Below are positions 8,019 to 16,208 of a stretch of 49,274 bases of DNA, in pieces. Position numbers and translations under genes: made by a program. The DNA is from an uncultured Eubacteriales bacterium. Lineage in GTDB: Bacteria; Bacillota; Clostridia; Oscillospirales; CAG-272. Numbering within the stretch: position 1 is the first letter of the stretch; each line of letters starts with the position of its first letter. The notes under the pieces were generated by a model. That model had not been told where the DNA came from, did not search any database, and was given only the letters and a program-made list of their open reading frames with translations. Location of the stretch: contig URMC01000003.1 in NCBI GenBank assembly GCA_900548735.1, forward strand, positions 1 to 49,274. Reading direction: 5' to 3'.

Positions 8019-9688
8019 CGGTACGCCTTCCCTTCCTCGATCATTTCCGCCGCCGCATCGGTCTGCGCTTTTGTAACCGACAGCCCACCGAGAATCCGCG
8101 CCACTTCACCCACACGCTCCTCATCGTTCAGCTGGCGAACGGTTGTGAAAACGCGATCGTTTTCGGAATGCTTTTCAATCTTATAGTGTGCCCCGGCAAG
8201 AGAGGCAATCTGCGCCGAGTGCGTCACACACAGCACCTGCGTCTGCTTGCCGATTTCCGCCAGGCGAATCCCGATTTTCCGTGCGGTCTTACCGGAAATA
8301 CCGGTGTCCACCTCATCAAACACGGCAGTACCCACGCCGTCCTTGGCGTTCAGCACGCTTTGCAGGGTCAGCATCACGCGGGCAAGCTCGCCGCCGGATG
8401 CCACGCGTTCCAGGGGCAACAACGGCTCGCCGGGGTTGGCAGAGAGCAAAAACGCCACATCGTCGTCCCCTGCGGCTTCGTATTCTCCCGTCTCGCGCAC
8501 GCGGATCTCAAACCGGACACCCGGCATATCCAAAAATGCCAACTCTTCCCGAATCTGCCCGGAAAGTGCCGCCGCTTCTTTGGCTCTCAACGTGTGCAGT
8601 TCCCCTGCTAGGCGCCGCATTTCGGCTTCGCTTTCTTTCAGTGTTTTCGTCAGTTCCGCTTCCGCGTCCTCTTTGTTTTCCAGCAAATGCAAGTCTCCCG
8701 CCGCCTTTTCGCGGAAAGCAAGCACCTCCGGGATGTCCTTTCCGTATTTACGGCAAAGCTTGGAGATCAGATCCAGCCGTTCCTCTACCCGGTTCAGCGC
8801 CGCAGTGGGGTCTTTTTCGTTTTCATCCACAAAATCCCGCGCGGTGTTGGCGATATCCTCTACCTCATAGCGCATTTCGGAAAGTTTTGCCGCCATTTCT
8901 CCCGCCTCCGGGATGACGGCGGACAGCGAGCTCATGGCGCCCGCCGCACGTTCCAGCAAGAGCGCTGCCGCACCCTTTTCACTGCCGTAAAGCACATGGT
9001 AGGTAAACTCACATTGCTTGGAGATTTTTTCGGCGTTCTGCAATTTGCCGCGCTTGGCAACCAGCGCTTCCTCTTCCCCTGGTTTCAGGTGCGCCGCATC
9101 GATCTCGCCGATCTGAAAACGCAGAATATCCCGCAAACGCTCTTTTTCGGCGCTGTTTTTCTGTAATTCCTCCAGCGCCCGTCGCGTCTCGCTGTACACC
9201 CCATATGCCGCACGGTACTTTGCCGGCAAGTCGCCGAGATCTGCGGATGCATCGAGAATTTTTGCCTGTGCAGGTAAAGAAAGCAACAGCTGGTTGTCGT
9301 TCTGCCCGTGGATATTCACCAGCCGCCGGCTGATCTCCCGCAGGATCCCCTGTGGGATCACACGCCCGTCAAGACGGCACTGGCTTTTTCCGTCCGCGGT
9401 GAGCGTGCGCTGTAGCATCAGTTCCTCACCCGGGTCAAACCCAAGCTCATTCAGCAGTGCCAGCACCTCGTCGGTCAGTGCGCCAAACACGGCAGAAACC
9501 ATTGCTTTTTCGGTTCCGCTTCTCACCAAGTCTCTTTGCGGCTTTCCGCCGAGCAGAAAAAGCAGACTGTCGATCATCACCGATTTGCCAGCGCCGGTCT
9601 CACCCGTGATGACCGATAACCCTTTCGGGAAATCCACATCCATGGCGGCAATGACCGCCATGTTTTCGATATGCAAGGAAAGTAACAT
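8015..9688 (-). CDS. recN: DNA repair protein RecN
   Basis: RecN is an SMC-like ATPase that gathers broken DNA ends early in double-strand break repair. The 557-residue protein has Walker A GETGAGKS at 29-36, long coiled-coil stretches in the middle (about 150-360), the ABC signature RVASGGELARVMLTLQ and Walker B TAVFDEVDTGISGKTA, followed by VTHSAQIA. Its length is normal for the family. It starts one base after the argR stop and overlaps ybaK by 4 bases. The argR-recN pair within the nusB operon is the usual clostridial and bacillar order. Confidence 0.96.
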   Translation of the reverse strand: MLLSLHIENMAVIAAMDVDFPKGLSVITGETGAGKSVMIDSLLFLLGGKPQRDLVRSGTEKAMVSAVFGALTDEVLALLNELGFDPGEELMLQRTLTADGKSQCRLDGRVIPQGILREISRRLVNIHGQNDNQLLLSLPAQAKILDASADLGDLPAKYRAAYGVYSETRRALEELQKNSAEKERLRDILRFQIGEIDAAHLKPGEEEALVAKRGKLQNAEKISKQCEFTYHVLYGSEKGAAALLLERAAGAMSSLSAVIPEAGEMAAKLSEMRYEVEDIANTARDFVDENEKDPTAALNRVEERLDLISKLCRKYGKDIPEVLAFREKAAGDLHLLENKEDAEAELTKTLKESEAEMRRLAGELHTLRAKEAAALSGQIREELAFLDMPGVRFEIRVRETGEYEAAGDDDVAFLLSANPGEPLLPLERVASGGELARVMLTLQSVLNAKDGVGTAVFDEVDTGISGKTARKIGIRLAEIGKQTQVLCVTHSAQIASLAGAHYKIEKHSENDRVFTTVRQLNDEERVGEVARILGGLSVTKAQTDAAAEMIEEGKAYR

Positions 9689-9689
9689 A

Positions 9690-10145
9690 TCAACTTTCTT
9701 TCATCAGGATGTGCAACCGCTCGCTGATATTCTTTGCCGACTGATCGTTTTTGGTTGCCACAAAAATCGTGTCATCCCCCGCTACACAGCCGAGAATCTC
9801 GGCAATTTCCAGCCGGTCAACGCCGCCCGCCACTGCGTTGGCAAGTCCGGGGTAGGTGTGAATAATCACAAAATTGGCGGCATGATCCACCCGCACGACA
9901 GACTCTACCAAAGCGGTATTGAATTTTGCCCCGATAATCATTTCCTCCCGCTTGGGCGGCATATAGCGGTAGGTGCCTTTGCTGGTCAGTACCTTTGCAA
10001 GTTGCAGCTCCCGGATATCGCGGGAAATCGTTGCCTGCGTCACGCAAAAGCCCTCCTCGGCAAGCCGCATGATAAGGTCATCCTGCGTTTCCACAGAATA
10101 CCGGTTCACAATTTCAAGAATTTTCTTCTGTCGGTTTGTTTTCAT
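9690..10145 (-). CDS. argR: Arginine repressor ArgR/AhrC
   Basis: This hexameric repressor/activator binds ARG boxes when arginine is bound. The 151-residue protein has an N-terminal winged helix with QATISRDIRELQLAKV (38-52) and a C-terminal oligomerisation and arginine-binding domain with HAANFVIIHTYPGLANAVAGG and ILGCVAGDDTIFVAT, including the GDD of the arginine pocket. It lies 6 bases after nadK and one base before recN. No arginine biosynthesis genes are in the window, so its targets are elsewhere; its place here follows conserved synteny rather than pathway logic. Confidence 0.96.
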   Translation of the reverse strand: MKTNRQKKILEIVNRYSVETQDDLIMRLAEEGFCVTQATISRDIRELQLAKVLTSKGTYRYMPPKREEMIIGAKFNTALVESVVRVDHAANFVIIHTYPGLANAVAGGVDRLEIAEILGCVAGDDTIFVATKNDQSAKNISERLHILMKES

Positions 10146-10151
10146 GATCTT

Positions 10152-11033
10152 TTATCCGTTTCCATTCATTTTTTGTTGGAGTTTTGCGTAAAAGCCGCCC
10201 TTTTTCAGACGAATCAGACGGGTTTTCATCGGGGAGCGCGTGACCCGCACGGTATCCCCCCGATAAATTTCATAGCTGGCTTTGCCGTCCAGCGTCAGGT
10301 ACAGCATTTTCTCGCGCCGGCAGGTGTTCTTGATTTCCAGCACGGCAGAATCTTGAAACAGCACCGGGCGCGCCGTCAGTGAATGAGGGCACACCGGCGT
10401 GACGCAAAGGCAGGGCAAGTGCGGATCAATGATAGGTCCTCCTGCCGAGAGAGAATACGCGGTGGAGCCGGTGGGCGTTGCCACAATTAACCCGTCCGCG
10501 CGGTAGGAAGAAACCAGCCCCCCGCCCTCATACAGTTCCAGATCTACAATCCGTGCCACAGAGCCGTTGGAGATCACCGCGTCATTGAGTGCAAACGATT
10601 CCGCCCGTACCCCTTTTCCGGAAGCTCTGACCTGCACCGAGAGCATGGCGCGCTCGTCAATCTCATAATCTCCGGTAAACAGCCGTTCCAAGAGCGGCAA
10701 CTCGGAGAGTTCCAATTCCGTCATATAGCCGAGATGTCCCATATTCAGCCCTAAAACGGGCTTGCCCAAAGGCGCTGCGGAGCGTGCCGCGTCCAACAGG
10801 GTGCCATCCCCGCCAAGCACAATCAGAATCTCGGCGCGGCGATAAAGTTCTTCCGCCGGCAGATACTGATACTCGCTTCTGCTTTCCCTCATCCGGAAAA
10901 TGCGCTCTTTATACGACTCGGAAATCAGCACCGTGGCGCCATATCCGGCAAGAGCGCCTGCCACCTGCATGGCGGCTGTTGCTTTTTCAAATACATTGAA
11001 GTTAGTAATCAGCGCAATTTCTTTCATCTCCAC
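10152..11033 (-). CDS. nadK: NAD kinase
   Basis: This enzyme phosphorylates NAD+ to NADP+, setting the NADP pool. The 293-residue protein carries the GGDGTLLDAAR motif at 74-84, LGLNMGHLGYMTE, the NEYV-like region NDAVISNGSVARIVDLEL, and the glycine-rich RADGLIVATPTGSTAYSLSAGGPI. The start at 11033 gives MEMKEIAL and is preceded by an AGGAGGTG-type site that lies inside the end of tlyA, which it overlaps by 10 bases. It is followed after 6 bases by argR. Clear assignment. Confidence 0.96.
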   Translation of the reverse strand: MEMKEIALITNFNVFEKATAAMQVAGALAGYGATVLISESYKERIFRMRESRSEYQYLPAEELYRRAEILIVLGGDGTLLDAARSAAPLGKPVLGLNMGHLGYMTELELSELPLLERLFTGDYEIDERAMLSVQVRASGKGVRAESFALNDAVISNGSVARIVDLELYEGGGLVSSYRADGLIVATPTGSTAYSLSAGGPIIDPHLPCLCVTPVCPHSLTARPVLFQDSAVLEIKNTCRREKMLYLTLDGKASYEIYRGDTVRVTRSPMKTRLIRLKKGGFYAKLQQKMNGNG

Positions 11034-11806
11034 ACCTCCTTTTCATATACAACTTTTTCTACCGGAATTTCCCGGTTCTCTTCTGCATTCCCTTTGCAAA
11101 ACAGCGCTAAAAATTCCTCGTTTCCGTCCCCGCCGAGAATGGGAGACGGTGCAAGCCCCGCAGGGGTCAGCCCCACGGCTTTTGCCGCTTGCAACACCCG
11201 CAGAACCGCCGCGATACGGTCGGTCTGCTTTTTCACGACACCCTGTTTGTTCAGCGCGGCGCGCCCTGCCTCAAACTGCGGTTTAATCAGGCATATGAAA
11301 AGCCCGTTTTCCGTCAGCAGTTCCGGCACGCGCGGGATGATATAGGTAGCGGAGATAAACGATACGTCCATCACCGCAAGGTCAACCGACCCGATGTCCT
11401 TTACCGCAAGTTCCCTTGCGTTATATTTTTCCAGATTCCGCACGTGGGGGTCGTTTACCAGCTTCGGATGAAGTTGACCGCACCCCACATCCACGGCGGT
11501 GACAAATGCAGCGCCGTGCTGTAACAGACAATCGGTAAACCCGCCGGTAGAGGCGCCGATGTCTACTGTGCGCATCCCGGCAGGGTCAATTTCAAACAGA
11601 CAAAGAGCCGCCTCCAGTTTTTCCCCGCCCCGCCCGACAAAACGGAAAGGGTCGGCAAGCAGGCGCACTTCTTCCTCCCCCACATCAAGGGAGGGTTTGG
11701 TAACGGGCTTGCCGTTCACGGTCACCAGCCCTGCGGAAATCAGTTTTTTGGCTTTTTCCCGGCTGTCTGCAAACCCGTTTTCCGCCAAATACAAATCCAG
11801 TCTCAT
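11024..11806 (-). CDS. tlyA: TlyA family rRNA (cytidine-2'-O)-methyltransferase / hemolysin A homolog
   Basis: TlyA proteins 2'-O-methylate cytidines of 16S and 23S rRNA in species where they have been tested; older annotations call them hemolysins. The 260-residue protein has an N-terminal S4 RNA-binding domain (MRLDLYLAENGFADSREKAKK and VTVNGKPVTKP) and a Rossmann methyltransferase with VDIGASTGGFTDCLLQHGA, DVGCGQLH and the DVSFIS strand. I choose the ATG at 11806 because it begins at the S4 domain and forms a TAATG overlap with the upstream gene; a longer start at 11848 would lie inside that gene. Substrate sites are not predictable from the sequence. Confidence 0.92.
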   Translation of the reverse strand: MRLDLYLAENGFADSREKAKKLISAGLVTVNGKPVTKPSLDVGEEEVRLLADPFRFVGRGGEKLEAALCLFEIDPAGMRTVDIGASTGGFTDCLLQHGAAFVTAVDVGCGQLHPKLVNDPHVRNLEKYNARELAVKDIGSVDLAVMDVSFISATYIIPRVPELLTENGLFICLIKPQFEAGRAALNKQGVVKKQTDRIAAVLRVLQAAKAVGLTPAGLAPSPILGGDGNEEFLALFCKGNAEENREIPVEKVVYEKEVWR

Positions 11807-12306
11807 TACACAACCGGGAAAATCTTCGGAAAGAAGAGATACTGGCAAAGGAACGCCATGGCAATGCCGAGCAACGCCCCGAAAAAAACCTGAAGCGGGG
11901 TATGCCCCAACAGTTCGGACAGTGTGACCTGCTGATAGCCCTTCCGCTTTTTGCTGAGTTCCGCCGACATTTCGTTGATTGCCTCCGCCTGGTGTCCTGC
12001 CTGACGACGGATGCCCGCCGCGTCTCTCATCACGACAACGGCAAGAATTGAAGCGACTGCGAAAATCGCGGAGTCATATCCATATAGAATCCCACAGGAA
12101 AAGCAGGTGGCACACACCACCGCGGAGTGGGAGCTGGGCATCCCGCCGCTGCGCACCAGCACCTCGCCGGGGTGGCAGGATTTGCGGTATTTGGAAGAAG
12201 TAAACAGTTTGAGAATCTGCGCCAGCACCCACGCCGCCGCCGCGCAAAGCAACACGCGGTTTGCGGCAAGATCCTTCAGATCCCCCAATGATCTTAAAAA
12301 TTCCAT
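11806..12306 (-). CDS. Divergent PAP2 family membrane protein (DUF212/YuiD-like)
   Basis: This is a 166-residue integral membrane protein related to PAP2 phosphatases. Visible are SGGMPSSHSA, the second-motif-like core of PAP2 enzymes, an N-terminal segment WVLAQILKLFTS, ILAVVVMRDAAGIRRQAGHQAEAIN and ELLGHTPLQVFFGALLGI near the end, typical of the YuiD group. About four hydrophobic segments can be seen. Family members are proposed to act on lipid phosphates, but activity is not established. It sits between ispA (4 bases upstream) and tlyA (TAATG overlap); proximity to the prenyl diphosphate synthase would fit a prenyl phosphate substrate, which is inference only. Confidence 0.88.
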   Translation of the reverse strand: MEFLRSLGDLKDLAANRVLLCAAAAWVLAQILKLFTSSKYRKSCHPGEVLVRSGGMPSSHSAVVCATCFSCGILYGYDSAIFAVASILAVVVMRDAAGIRRQAGHQAEAINEMSAELSKKRKGYQQVTLSELLGHTPLQVFFGALLGIAMAFLCQYLFFPKIFPVV

Positions 12307-12309
12307 ATC

Positions 12310-13194
12310 TTAAAACTTTCTGGTTGCCAGTTCATCCGCCAGGGCAAGCAACCAGTCACCCCCGGCGATTCCTTTCAGTTCTTTTTTGGCTTCTTCTGTC
12401 AGGTACCGGGCATAATCGCCCGCTTCTTTTACGGAATAGAACGTGAGAAATGTATTTTTTTCATGCGCCGCGTCAGATCCGGCGGATTTTCCCAATTGCT
12501 CCTCGTTTGCGGTCACGTCCAGAATGTCATCCACTACCTGAAACGAAAGACCCAGTTTTGCGGCATAGCGACAGGCGGCTTCCGTCCGCTCATCATCCGG
12601 CGAGAGCCCCGCGGCAAGGCACCCGAGCAGTGACGACACCGAAATCAGCGCCCCGGTTTTGTGCGCATGGAGTTTGAGCAGTTTTTCGGACGGAATTTTC
12701 CGGTGCTCTCCCGCAAGATCCATCACCTGCCCGCCGATCATCCCGAAGCTACCCGACGCACGGGCAAGTGCAATCACCGCCGTGCGCGCCGTCACATCCG
12801 GCACTGCCGGATTGCCCGCCGCGGTTTCAAACGCTTTGGTCAACAGTCCGTCCCCGGCGAGCAGTGCCGTGGACTCCCCGAATTTTTTGTGGCAGGTAGG
12901 TCTGCCGCGCCGGAGGTCGTCATCATCCATGCACGGCAGGTCATCGTGAATGAGAGAATAGGTGTGCACCATCTCAACCGCCGCCGCAAACGGTAAAGCA
13001 GCCGCATCCTCGCCGCCGAACAGACGGCAAAACTCCAATACCAGCGTCGGGCGGATACGCTTTGCCTTACCGAAAATGCTGTATCGCTCGGCTTCCAGTT
13101 CCGTAGCAAAGTCCTCGTCGTCTTCGGCAAGATATTCTTTCAATGCGCCTTCTGCCAGTTCCGCATTTGCGGCAAGTCGCTCCCCGATGTTCAT
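12310..13194 (-). CDS. ispA: Farnesyl/geranylgeranyl diphosphate synthase
   Basis: This enzyme condenses IPP with allylic diphosphates to give C15-C20 prenyl diphosphates for cell-wall lipid carrier and quinone synthesis. The 294-residue trans-prenyltransferase shows GKAKRIRPTLVLE, the first aspartate-rich motif HDDLPCMDDDDLRRGRPT at about 83-100, KTGALI and the second motif QVVDDILDVT. The spacing in the first motif (DDxxxxD) is the bacterial FPPS type. It overlaps xseB by 4 bases and is followed by the PAP2-like gene. Chain length cannot be fixed from the motifs alone. Confidence 0.94.
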   Translation of the reverse strand: MNIGERLAANAELAEGALKEYLAEDDEDFATELEAERYSIFGKAKRIRPTLVLEFCRLFGGEDAAALPFAAAVEMVHTYSLIHDDLPCMDDDDLRRGRPTCHKKFGESTALLAGDGLLTKAFETAAGNPAVPDVTARTAVIALARASGSFGMIGGQVMDLAGEHRKIPSEKLLKLHAHKTGALISVSSLLGCLAAGLSPDDERTEAACRYAAKLGLSFQVVDDILDVTANEEQLGKSAGSDAAHEKNTFLTFYSVKEAGDYARYLTEEAKKELKGIAGGDWLLALADELATRKF

Positions 13195-13433
13195 TTATTT
13201 TCGTCTCCCTTATCGTCAAACGGCACGGTCTCGGCACCGTCCGAGGTTAAGCGCACAGCCTCCACCCGGCGGTCTGCGGCATCCAGCGCCGCGGTGCACT
13301 GCCGCACCAGTTTCATTCCTTTTTCATACAAAGCAAGCGACTCGTCAAGCGTCACGTTACCCGCTTCCATATCGGCTACCACCTGTTCCAGCGCCGCCAT
13401 CGCTTCCTCAAATTTTAACTTTTTTTCCGCCAT
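13191..13433 (-). CDS. xseB: Exodeoxyribonuclease VII small subunit
   Basis: This is the small helical subunit of ExoVII, which with XseA degrades single-stranded DNA to oligonucleotides. The 80-residue protein has the family core KFEEAMAALEQVVADMEAG, LDESLALYEKGMKLV and a charged C-terminus. It overlaps the xseA end by 26 bases and the ispA start by 4 bases, so translation is coupled in both directions. Size and sequence fit XseB well. Confidence 0.95.
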   Translation of the reverse strand: MAEKKLKFEEAMAALEQVVADMEAGNVTLDESLALYEKGMKLVRQCTAALDAADRRVEAVRLTSDGAETVPFDDKGDENK

Positions 13434-14643
13434 TTGCGGCTCCTTTCCGCACCGTGTGCACGGTTGCCGTCACGTCCCCATCCGCCAGTTTTACCCGGAT
13501 GGTTTCGTCCTCCGAGAGCGCCTCTACCGAGGATACGGTGTGCCCTGTTTCATCAAATACAATGCCAAACCCACGGGCAAGCACACCTGCGGGGTTGAGC
13601 GCCGACAGTTTTCCGCACAGTGCGGCAAGCGCGGCGCGCCGAGGGGGGACAAGCCCCTGCCCCTCGTGTATCAGCTTTTGCGCCAGAAGATCCAGCGTCA
13701 TTCGTTCCCTGTCCAACACATAGCGCGGGGAGGAAAGTGCCGCGGAACCCGCAAGGCGCCGCAGTTTTTCACGCAAAGAGACAAGAACCTGCCGCTCTGC
13801 CGCTTCCGCGCGCCCCGCCAAAGCGGTGATACGCGCCGCAAGTTCCGTTTTATCCGGCACTGCCAGTTCCGCCGCGGCGGAAGGCGTTGGCGCACGGAGG
13901 TCCGCCGCAAAATCGCAAAGGGTAAAATCGGTCTCATGCCCGACGGCAGAAATCACCGGCACCGGGGATGCCGCCACCGCACGCACCACATTTTCGTGGT
14001 TGAAGCACCAAAGATCCTCCATAGAACCGCCGCCGCGCCCGATGATAATGAGATCCACCGGTACTTCACCGGCAAAGCACCGAAGCCCCTTTACCAGGCT
14101 TTCCGGTGCCCCTGGCCCCTGCACCAAGGCGGGAAACAGCACCACATCAGCGAGCGGATATCGCCTGCCGAGCACCTGCAGCATATCCCGCACCGCGGCG
14201 CCCGTGGGAGAAGTAATCAACCCGATCCGTGTTGGGTATGGCGGGAGCGGGCGCTTCCGCGCCTCATCAAACAGCCCCTCCGCCTCCAATTTCCGGCGGA
14301 GTTGTTCAAATGCGACCGCCAGCGCCCCTGCGCCGTCCGGTTGCATTTCATTGACATAAATCTGATAATCCCCGCTCCGCGGAAAAACCGAAACCCGCCC
14401 GTGCACAATCACCTTCATGCCGTTTTCCGGCTGAAAGCGCAACCGTGAAGCATACGAACGGAACATCACCGCGCGTACCGCGCCGGTTTCGTCCTTGAGA
14501 GAAAAATACAGGTGCCCGGTAGCATAGTGGTTTTTGAAATTGGAAACCTCGCCCCGCACCAGAATATCGGAGAGCAGTGCGTCACCCTCCATCAGACACC
14601 GCAGATATTCGTTCAGTTCGGTTACACTCAGCAGTTCCGCCAT
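13408..14643 (-). CDS. xseA: Exodeoxyribonuclease VII large subunit
   Basis: This is the catalytic subunit of ExoVII. The 411-residue protein begins with an OB-fold domain (SVTELNEYLRCLMEGDALLSDILVRGEVSNFK, then HLYFSLKDETGAVRAVMF) and continues into the nuclease domain with PPYPTRIGLITSPTGAA, DLIIIGRGGGSMEDLW and SAVGHETDFTLCDFAADLRAPTPSAAAE, all hallmark stretches. A coiled-coil tail follows. It starts 20 bases after the TsaD-like gene and overlaps xseB. Length is normal or slightly short for the family. Confidence 0.96.
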   Translation of the reverse strand: MAELLSVTELNEYLRCLMEGDALLSDILVRGEVSNFKNHYATGHLYFSLKDETGAVRAVMFRSYASRLRFQPENGMKVIVHGRVSVFPRSGDYQIYVNEMQPDGAGALAVAFEQLRRKLEAEGLFDEARKRPLPPYPTRIGLITSPTGAAVRDMLQVLGRRYPLADVVLFPALVQGPGAPESLVKGLRCFAGEVPVDLIIIGRGGGSMEDLWCFNHENVVRAVAASPVPVISAVGHETDFTLCDFAADLRAPTPSAAAELAVPDKTELAARITALAGRAEAAERQVLVSLREKLRRLAGSAALSSPRYVLDRERMTLDLLAQKLIHEGQGLVPPRRAALAALCGKLSALNPAGVLARGFGIVFDETGHTVSSVEALSEDETIRVKLADGDVTATVHTVRKGAANGGKKVKI

Positions 14644-14663
14644 CTACGGTATCCTCCTTTGGA

Positions 14664-15620
14664 TTATTTTTCCCGGTTTTCCAGTTCCGCACGGCAAAGG
14701 AAAGCAATGCCCGCCGCATTGTCCGCGGAAAATGCAGGCTCCGCAAACGCCACGTTGCCAAGCGCCGCGCGAAGATCCGCCGCGATGGTACGGTTACTCA
14801 TTACGCCGCCGGCAAAGAGAATCGGCAAATCCTTGTCCTCCCGCCGCAGCCACAGCGCCATCTTTTCCAGCGTTCCGGCAATAAAGCGCTGTACATAAGC
14901 CGCGGTCAGCGCCGCGTCCCCGCTCTCGCGATAAAGCGCCAGCGCCTTGTTTTCCAATCCGGAAAGGTTACATTTCCCCTCCCGCACCGAAACGACCGGG
15001 GTGGGAATTTTTTTCGTGTTTTGCCCTGCCAGATTTTCCAGCGCCGGTCCGCAGGGGAAAGAAAGCCCCAGCGCCACGCCGACCCGATCCACTGCCTGCC
15101 CGGCATTGAGGTCTGCCGTGCCGCCGACAAGTTCAACGGTAAAGTCATTTCCTCTCGGCGTGACCATCAGCATCTCGGTCGTGCCGCCGGATACATGAAA
15201 AGCACCGAAGCGGTGCCCTTTCCAGCACTCTGCCTCACCGGATGAAGCAAGCGCCGCCATAATATGCCCATTCTGATGGGAAAACCGCAACAAGGGCGCG
15301 CCGCACCCCGCCGCAAACGCGGTTGCCGCCGCCACCCCGGAAAGGAAGCACGGCATATAGGAGTCCTCGGCGTCGCGCGGCTTTGCCGATACACCGACGC
15401 CAAGCACGCGGTGCCCGTTCAGCACCTCGGCAAGCCGCGCGGTCAGCCCCGGTAGATTTTTCACGTGTGCGAAAACCGCCTCACTCTGCCGCAGCCCTAC
15501 CTCGCCGGGTTTAACCGGGAGCGGGGCTTTGAGGTTGGCAAGCACCTCGCCGCCCGCCGTCACCACCGCGATGGAGGTAGTATAGTTGCTGGTATCAAAG
15601 CCGACGTAACAATCAGCCAT
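14664..15620 (-). CDS. TsaD/Kae1-like ASKHA protein, divergent paralog
   Basis: The fold is that of TsaD, the t6A transferase that moves the threonylcarbamoyl group to A37 of tRNA. The 318-residue protein keeps the HxxxH metal motif (SHQNGHIMAAL, His115 and His119), HVSGGTTEM for nucleotide binding, and a C-terminal FAGGVMSNRTI. The N-terminal signature of true TsaD (ETSCDETS) is here DTSNYTTS, and the protein is shorter than TsaD. I therefore read it as the clostridial paralog found in nusB-xseA operons, with a canonical TsaD probably elsewhere in the genome. The start at 15620 (MADCYVGFDTSN) overlaps nusB by 8 bases; a longer reading to 15644 is less likely. Its function is unknown. Confidence 0.82.
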   Translation of the reverse strand: MADCYVGFDTSNYTTSIAVVTAGGEVLANLKAPLPVKPGEVGLRQSEAVFAHVKNLPGLTARLAEVLNGHRVLGVGVSAKPRDAEDSYMPCFLSGVAAATAFAAGCGAPLLRFSHQNGHIMAALASSGEAECWKGHRFGAFHVSGGTTEMLMVTPRGNDFTVELVGGTADLNAGQAVDRVGVALGLSFPCGPALENLAGQNTKKIPTPVVSVREGKCNLSGLENKALALYRESGDAALTAAYVQRFIAGTLEKMALWLRREDKDLPILFAGGVMSNRTIAADLRAALGNVAFAEPAFSADNAAGIAFLCRAELENREK

Positions 15621-16041
15621 TCTTCTCCGCGCCCTCTCCCTCAATCTCGTTTTTCACGGCGTTCAGCACGCCGTTGAGGAACGGGCGCGCCTTTTCCTCA
15701 TCGTATTTCTTGCAAAGTTCCACCGCCTCGTTGATAGAGGCGTTGCGCGGGATATCCTTGCAGTACAGCATTTCGTATACGCACAGCCGGATAATAGAGC
15801 GGGAAACGCGGGAAATACGCGTGGTCTTCCATCCGTTGGAATGGCGGTTGATCAGATCGTCAATCTCCTCCAAATGCTCGCATACCCCAAAGTAAGTACT
15901 GCGGATATACGGATCCTCCTCAATTTCCCGGTTTTCCATAGATGTCATGAAAATCGTATCCACGTCCTCATCCTTCCGGAATTCGGTTTCAAAAAGCAAT
16001 TCAAACACCGCTTCGCGTGCTTCCCGTCTGTTCAATGCCAT
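15613..16041 (-). CDS. nusB: Transcription antitermination factor NusB
   Basis: NusB with NusE (S10) binds boxA RNA and supports antitermination in rRNA operons. The 142-residue all-helical protein shows NRREAREAVFELLFETEF at the start, SRSIIRLCVYEMLYCKDIPRNASINEAVELCKKY in the second half and FLNGVLNAV near the end, all family landmarks. It is the first gene of an eleven-gene operon; a strong promoter lies 38-67 bases upstream and a sequence CAGGAG precedes the ATG. It overlaps the TsaD-like gene by 8 bases. Confidence 0.96.
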   Translation of the reverse strand: MALNRREAREAVFELLFETEFRKDEDVDTIFMTSMENREIEEDPYIRSTYFGVCEHLEEIDDLINRHSNGWKTTRISRVSRSIIRLCVYEMLYCKDIPRNASINEAVELCKKYDEEKARPFLNGVLNAVKNEIEGEGAEKNG

Positions 16042-16079
16042 TATTTTTTCATTCTCCTGTGCGCAAAAGTAATCATCTT

Positions 16080-16108
16080 ATTATATCTTTTCTTTCTGTA
16101 AAAGTCAA
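16080..16108 (-). promoter_or_regulatory. Promoter of the nusB-ybaK operon
   Basis: On the minus strand TTGACT (16108-16103) is followed after exactly 17 bases by TATAAT (16085-16080). This is one of the best promoter matches in the window and serves the whole housekeeping run from nusB to ybaK. Confidence 0.85.
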
Positions 16109-16141
16109 TATATTTATGAATATTTTCCGCTGGAAATGAAT

Positions 16142-16196
16142 AAAAGTGCCGGGCATGCGGCGGCGGAAATTACTTCCACCGCCGGCGCCCGGCACT
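16142..16196 (-). terminator. Intrinsic terminator after the hydrogenase block
   Basis: A long GC-rich hairpin on the minus strand has outer arms AGTGCCGGGC and GCCCGGCACT and inner arms GGCGGTGGAA / TTCCGCCGCC, followed by TTTTATT. It lies 12 bases after the group B hydrogenase stop and closes the rex-to-hydrogenase run before the nusB promoter. Confidence 0.88.
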
Positions 16197-16208
16197 GCGG
16201 ATATCGCT

